DNA from: an uncultured Prevotellaceae bacterium
GTDB taxonomy: Bacteria > Bacteroidota > Bacteroidia > Bacteroidales > Bacteroidaceae
Length of the DNA: 17,344 nucleotides
Assembly (NCBI GenBank): GCA_902775075.1
Contig: CACYKX010000038.1
Location: 1-17,344, forward strand
Direction of reading: 5' to 3'
A model generated the notes under the pieces. It made no database searches and was not told where the DNA came from. It was given only the letters and a program-made list of their open reading frames with translations. Shown one piece after another: positions 13,143 through 17,344 of the stretch. Made by a program: the position numbers and the translations under genes. Position 1 is the first letter of the stretch; every line of letters starts with the position of its first letter.

Positions 13143-16100
13143 TTAAGCCTGTTCATCGCTCCAGTCTTCCTGGCTCTTACGAACATAAGACTTATAGCGA
13201 CGCTGAGCACTCTTCTGTGTTTCTGCATAAAGTTCTTCAGCCTCCTCAGGGAATGCCTTCTTCAAAGAAGCGAAACGAACCTCACCCATCAAATAGTTAC
13301 GGAATTCATCCCAGTTAGGCTCTTTAGAGTCAAGTTGGAATGGGTTCTTACCCTCATTTGCCAAGCGTGGATCGAAACGCCACAAGTGCCAGTAACCACA
13401 TTCTACAGCCAAAGCTTCCTCGTGCTGAGAACGGTTCATAGAACGCTTGCCCTTACCATCAGAATCCTTACCCTTGATACCATGGTTGATACATGGAGCG
13501 TATGCGATAACCAAAGATGGACCTGGATATGCTTCTGCTTCACGGATAGCCTTCAAGGTCTGAGCATTATCAGCACCCATAGCAACCTGTGCAACATAGA
13601 TGTAACCATAAGTGGTTTGCATCAAGCCAAGATCCTTCTTGCTCACACGCTTACCAGATGCTGCGAACTGAGCGATAGCACCGATAGGTGTAGACTTAGA
13701 AGACTGACCACCAGTGTTAGAATAAACCTCTGTATCAAGAACAAGGATGTTGATATCCTCACCAGAAGCAAGTACGTGATCAAGACCACCGTAACCGATA
13801 TCATAAGAAGCACCATCACCACCGATGATCCACTGTGAACGCTTAACGAGATAGTGATCAAGAGTCTTCAACTCCTTAGCTACGCTGCAACCAGCCTCTG
13901 CATCTTTAGCGATCAATGGCTTCAAAATAGCAGCAGCCTCTTTAGAAGCATCAGCATCGTTCTGAGCATCAATCCACTGCTGAGCAGCAGCCTTGAATTC
14001 TGCAGAAGTCTTGTCATCAGCAATCTTCTCGTTTAGAAGCATTGTGATACGTGTCTTCATCTTCTTGTTACCAAGAGCCATACCAAGACCAAACTCACAG
14101 AAGTCCTCGAACAAAGAGTTATCGAAAGCAGGACCCTGACCCTTTGCGTTCTTTGTATATGGAGTAGAAGGAACAGAAGCTGAGTAGATAGAAGAACAAC
14201 CTGTAGCGTTAGCGATCATTTCACGATCACCGAAGAGTTGAGAAATCAACTTAACATAAGGAGTCTCACCACAACCAGAGCAAGCACCAGAGAACTCGAA
14301 CAATGGCTGAGCGAACTGAGAGTTCTTAGGACTCTGCTTGATATCTACGAGATCCTGCTTAGACTTAACGTTCTTAACGAGGTATTCCCAGTTTTTAGCC
14401 TCCTGGATCATATCCTCAGCATCTACGTTGAATGGAACCATCTTGAGAGCCTTCTCACCCTTCTTACCTGGGCAGACATCAGCACAGTTACCACAACCGA
14501 GACAGTCGAGTACAGAAACCTCCATACGGAACTTCATACCCTTCAAAGCCTTAGGTGCGATGATATCCTGAGTAGCACCCTCGAAGCCTGCAGCCTCATT
14601 TTCATCCAAAACGAATGGACGGATAGCAGCGTGAGGACAAACGAATGAACACTTGTTACACTGGATACAGTTCTCTACATTCCATACAGGAACGAATGCC
14701 TCTACACCACGCTTCTCGTATGCAGCAGTACCATTCATCCAAGTACCGTCAACAGTGTTGTGCTTAACGAAGTCAGAAACTTTCAATAAGTCACCAGCCT
14801 GACCGTTCATAGGACGAACGAGTTCCTTAACGAAATCTGGAGCGTCATCTACCTTCTTCTCATCCTCAGGGAGGTTAGCCCAAGCTGCATCAACAGTAAG
14901 TTCCTTATATTCACCACCGCGGTCAACAGCAGCATAGTTCATATTTACGACATCCTCACCCTTCTTGCCATAAGACTTCACGATGAACTTCTTCATCTGT
15001 TCTACAGCGAGATCAACAGGGATGACACCAGTAATACGGAAGAAAGCAGACTGAAGGATAGTGTTGGTACGGTTACCCAAACCAATTTCCTGACCAATCT
15101 TGCTAGCGTTGATATAGTAAACCTTGATATTGTGCTTAGCCCAGTACTTCTTTACATGGTTAGGGATGAAGTTGATCAACTCCTCACCATCGAAGATAGT
15201 ATTCAGCAAGAATGTACCGTTGTCACGAAGACCACGAGTTACATCATACATGTGCAGATAAGCCTGAACATGGCATGCTACGAAGTTAGGAGTATTTACC
15301 AAGTATGCAGAGTGGATAGGATCATCACCGAAACGAAGGTGAGAACATGTGAAACCACCTGACTTCTTTGAATCGTAAGAGAAGTAAGCCTGGCAATACT
15401 TATTTGTGTTATTACCGATAATCTGTACAGAGTTTTTGTTAGCACCTACAGTACCATCTGAACCCAAACCGAAGAATTTAGCCTCGAATAATGAGTCACC
15501 ACCCATTGGGATTTCCTCTTCCTCAGGGAGAGAAGTGAAGGTAACATCATCAACGATACCTACGGTAAAGTGATTCTTTGGTTCTGGCAATTCAAGGTTC
15601 TTGAATACTGCAACAATCTTAGCTGGAGTAGTATCGCTTGAACCAAGACCATAGCGACCACCAACAACAAGAGGTTTACGAGGATCATCGTAAAGAGCAC
15701 TCTTAACATCGAGGTACAATGGCTCGCCTTCAGCACCTGGTTCCTTAGTACGGTCAAGAACAGCAATGCGCTTAACAGTATCAGGAATAGCCTTGCGAAT
15801 AGCCTCTACAGAGAATGGACGATAGAGGTGAACAGCTACCATACCAACCTTCTTGCCTTGCTTTACGAGATAATCGATAGCCTCGCGAGCAGGTTCTGTT
15901 GCAGAACCCATCAATACGATGATGTTCTCAGCATCTGCAGCACCATAGTAGTTGAACAAGTGATATTCACGACCTGTAATCTTAGAAACCTCAGCAAGGT
16001 GCTTTTCTACGATTTCAGGGATTGCGTTATAGTAGCTGTTGCTAGCCTCACGATGAGTGAAGAAAGTCTCAGGGTTCTCAGCGGTACCGCGAGTGACAGG

Positions 16101-16742
16101 ACGCTCAGGAGAGAGTGCACGGTTGCGGAAATCCTCGATCCACTCAGGCTTAACCAATGGGCGGATATCTTCCATATCCATCTCCTCGATCTTATGATAC
16201 TCGTGAGAAGTACGGAAACCATCGAAGAAGTTGATGAAAGGAACCTTGCTCTCGAGAGTAGAAAGATAAGGAACTGCAGAGAGATCCATAACTTCCTGAA
16301 CAGAACCAGAACAGAACATAGCGAAGCCAGTCTGACGACAAGCCATTACATCCTGGTGGTCACCGAAGATACAAAGAGAGTGAGATGCCAGTGTACGAGC
16401 TGATACGTTGAAAACGCAAGGCAGTAATTCACCAGCAATCTTATACATGTTAGGAATCATCAAGAGAAGACCCTGAGAGGCTGTATAAGTAGATGTCAGT
16501 GCACCTGACTGAAGAGAACCGTGAACTGCACCAGCAGCACCGCCCTCAGATTCCATTTCCTGAACTGAAACAGTCTGACCAAAAAGGTTCTTACGACCTT
16601 TGGCAGCCCATTCGTCTACATGCTCCGCCATTGGAGAAGACGGAGTGATAGGGTAAATGGCAGCTACCTCAGTAAACATATAGCTTACATGAGCAGCAGC
16701 TGTGTTACCATCACATGTGATAAACTTTTTTTCTTTAGCCAT
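13143..16742 (-). CDS. nifJ: Pyruvate:ferredoxin (flavodoxin) oxidoreductase, single-chain
   Basis: The enzyme oxidises pyruvate with CoA to acetyl-CoA and CO2 and reduces ferredoxin or flavodoxin; it is the main pyruvate exit in anaerobic Bacteroidetes. The 1199-residue chain has all domains of the homodimeric PFOR: the N-terminal pyrimidine-binding domain (IYPITPSSPMAE, near residue 30), the transketolase C-like and CoA-binding regions (GRYGLGSSD; FGLGSDGTVGANKNS), a 2x4Fe-4S ferredoxin domain (CIQCNKCSFVCP from C692; CLGCGNCADVCPG from C747), the proximal-cluster ACSGCG near 819, and the thiamine diphosphate/Mg motif GGDGASYDIG near 974 with VYSNTGGQ. Codon choice is more biased and GC-richer than in its neighbours, as expected of a very highly expressed gene rather than of foreign DNA. 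It has its own terminator; I find no clear -7 box in the 62 bp upstream. Confidence 0.98.
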   Translation of the reverse strand: MAKEKKFITCDGNTAAAHVSYMFTEVAAIYPITPSSPMAEHVDEWAAKGRKNLFGQTVSVQEMESEGGAAGAVHGSLQSGALTSTYTASQGLLLMIPNMYKIAGELLPCVFNVSARTLASHSLCIFGDHQDVMACRQTGFAMFCSGSVQEVMDLSAVPYLSTLESKVPFINFFDGFRTSHEYHKIEEMDMEDIRPLVKPEWIEDFRNRALSPERPVTRGTAENPETFFTHREASNSYYNAIPEIVEKHLAEVSKITGREYHLFNYYGAADAENIIVLMGSATEPAREAIDYLVKQGKKVGMVAVHLYRPFSVEAIRKAIPDTVKRIAVLDRTKEPGAEGEPLYLDVKSALYDDPRKPLVVGGRYGLGSSDTTPAKIVAVFKNLELPEPKNHFTVGIVDDVTFTSLPEEEEIPMGGDSLFEAKFFGLGSDGTVGANKNSVQIIGNNTNKYCQAYFSYDSKKSGGFTCSHLRFGDDPIHSAYLVNTPNFVACHVQAYLHMYDVTRGLRDNGTFLLNTIFDGEELINFIPNHVKKYWAKHNIKVYYINASKIGQEIGLGNRTNTILQSAFFRITGVIPVDLAVEQMKKFIVKSYGKKGEDVVNMNYAAVDRGGEYKELTVDAAWANLPEDEKKVDDAPDFVKELVRPMNGQAGDLLKVSDFVKHNTVDGTWMNGTAAYEKRGVEAFVPVWNVENCIQCNKCSFVCPHAAIRPFVLDENEAAGFEGATQDIIAPKALKGMKFRMEVSVLDCLGCGNCADVCPGKKGEKALKMVPFNVDAEDMIQEAKNWEYLVKNVKSKQDLVDIKQSPKNSQFAQPLFEFSGACSGCGETPYVKLISQLFGDREMIANATGCSSIYSASVPSTPYTKNAKGQGPAFDNSLFEDFCEFGLGMALGNKKMKTRITMLLNEKIADDKTSAEFKAAAQQWIDAQNDADASKEAAAILKPLIAKDAEAGCSVAKELKTLDHYLVKRSQWIIGGDGASYDIGYGGLDHVLASGEDINILVLDTEVYSNTGGQSSKSTPIGAIAQFAASGKRVSKKDLGLMQTTYGYIYVAQVAMGADNAQTLKAIREAEAYPGPSLVIAYAPCINHGIKGKDSDGKGKRSMNRSQHEEALAVECGYWHLWRFDPRLANEGKNPFQLDSKEPNWDEFRNYLMGEVRFASLKKAFPEEAEELYAETQKSAQRRYKSYVRKSQEDWSDEQA

Positions 16743-16804
16743 TTTTAATATAGATAAAATGTTATAGTTTTGTATAAATCTTAATTCTAATCTCTTTCTC
16801 CTTG

Positions 16805-17344
16805 TTAATATAAGAATCCCAGCAACCAGAGTGGAATTTTGTTATCCTTACCGATTTCGGTATTATATCTCGCATAGATTGTGTCGGGATTGTACCTCAT
16901 CTTCGCTTTACTTTGTGCATCGCAGATTTTGAATTTCAGTTTCTCATCCACGATATAGTTGTGTTCCTTCGAACCTTGGTTCACCTTATGGTCCTTCCAC
17001 ATCGAATTTACAAAGAAAGTCTCCATCAAAGTTTGGTCTTCCACCTCAAGAGGATAGATTGCATACATGAGATTAGAGTTGTGCATCATTACCTTTGCAG
17101 GTTTCTTTGGAAATTGTTGCCCCACAGGATAAATCATGTTTATGAGTCGAGCGTCAGCAAGATATTTGATATAGTTCATTACCGTTGCACGACTTGTTTG
17201 AATATCAGTAGCCAATTGGCTGATATTAGGTGCTTTAGGACCACCAACAGCGAGCAGATAAAAGAGCTTCTTGATTTTGGTAAGATACTTTAGTTCTATC
17301 TGCTTAATCAGTAAGATATCCACCTCGGTCATCATGTTCATCGT
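16805..17344 (-). CDS. DUF4143-type ATPase, C-terminal part (5' end outside window)
   Basis: The frame is open to the right edge (the codon before the first ATG is ACG, with no stop), so the 180 residues seen are the C-terminal half of a longer protein. YLTKIKKLFYLLAVGGPKAPNISQLATDIQTSRATVMNYIKYLADARLIN is the winged-helix part of the AAA_14/DUF4143 family. It is followed by HNSNLMYAI, ETFFVNSMW and the family ending IPLWLLGFLY. The N-terminal P-loop ATPase domain would lie outside the window. These proteins are numerous in Bacteroidetes and of unknown function. The segment IVDEKLKFKICDAQSKAK departs from the FEVGGKNK pattern I remember for relatives. It precedes nifJ by 62 bp on the same strand. 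Confidence 0.8.
   Translation of the reverse strand, partial: TMNMMTEVDILLIKQIELKYLTKIKKLFYLLAVGGPKAPNISQLATDIQTSRATVMNYIKYLADARLINMIYPVGQQFPKKPAKVMMHNSNLMYAIYPLEVEDQTLMETFFVNSMWKDHKVNQGSKEHNYIVDEKLKFKICDAQSKAKMRYNPDTIYARYNTEIGKDNKIPLWLLGFLY

Noticed and set aside
13107..13838. Long plus-strand open frame (243 codons), with others at 14238-14648 and 15828-16403, opposite nifJ
   Set aside because: They lie antisense to an intact, strongly conserved PFOR gene. The biased codon use of nifJ keeps opposite frames open. The translations show no domain, and no promoter box was seen.
13143..16742. Horizontal transfer of nifJ suggested by its different base and codon use
   Set aside because: PFOR is among the most highly expressed proteins of anaerobic Bacteroidetes. 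Codon bias from expression explains the difference, and there are no mobile-element signs around it.
1..17344. CRISPR arrays, tandem repeats or rRNA genes
   Set aside because: I found no regularly spaced repeats and no rRNA-like stretches on reading the window. All coding space is accounted for by the listed genes.

Overview
The window looks like a chromosomal segment of a Bacteroidetes bacterium, most likely a Prevotella/Segatella-type gut or oral anaerobe. The evidence is Bacteroidetes promoter boxes (TAnnTTTG, once with a TTTG box 19 nt upstream), AT-rich translation starts with almost no Shine-Dalgarno signals, and Bacteroidetes-typical families: putative porin, DUF4468, DUF4293, the short RpoZ, and a single-chain pyruvate:ferredoxin oxidoreductase. 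The species call is inference.

Layout. (1) 1-~1.5 kb is a visibly GC-richer, decayed mobile-element end. It holds the tail of one helix-turn-helix protein, a second one cut off mid-domain, and a convergent tyrosine-recombinase gene that has lost the central part of its catalytic domain; about 320 bp of non-coding DNA follows. (2) 1.5-11.1 kb is all on the minus strand. In transcription order it reads uvrB; then a probable operon of DUF4468 protein, small membrane protein, putative porin, menA and an HD phosphohydrolase, closely spaced or overlapping; then a promoter and structured RNA; then ribE (riboflavin synthase); then a TolC-type channel whose usual partner genes are absent on the mobile-element side. 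(3) 11.2-12.9 kb is a plus-strand operon of a BamD-like lipoprotein, RpoZ (omega) and a DUF4293 membrane protein, closed by a strong terminator. (4) 13.1-17.3 kb is on the minus strand: nifJ with its own terminator, and the C-terminal part of a DUF4143-type ATPase that runs off the window.

Joint roles. menA (menaquinone), ribE (flavins) and nifJ (pyruvate oxidation to acetyl-CoA with reduced ferredoxin) all serve anaerobic electron flow. The porin, TolC channel and BamD-like protein belong to the outer membrane.

Most interesting region. The 320 bp upstream of ribE holds a Bacteroidetes promoter, a roughly 205-nt RNA that can be drawn as one nested rod ending in a U6 tract, and then a second hairpin of 12 perfect base pairs with a U5 tract only 18 nt before the ribE start codon. 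I see no clear promoter after the second hairpin. This is either a stand-alone small RNA followed by ribE, or an attenuator/riboswitch-like leader that does not match the FMN riboswitch consensus I know. Other points worth a look are a menA ribosome-binding site buried in a hairpin, an inverted repeat around the integrase promoter, and a very short or absent uvrB leader.
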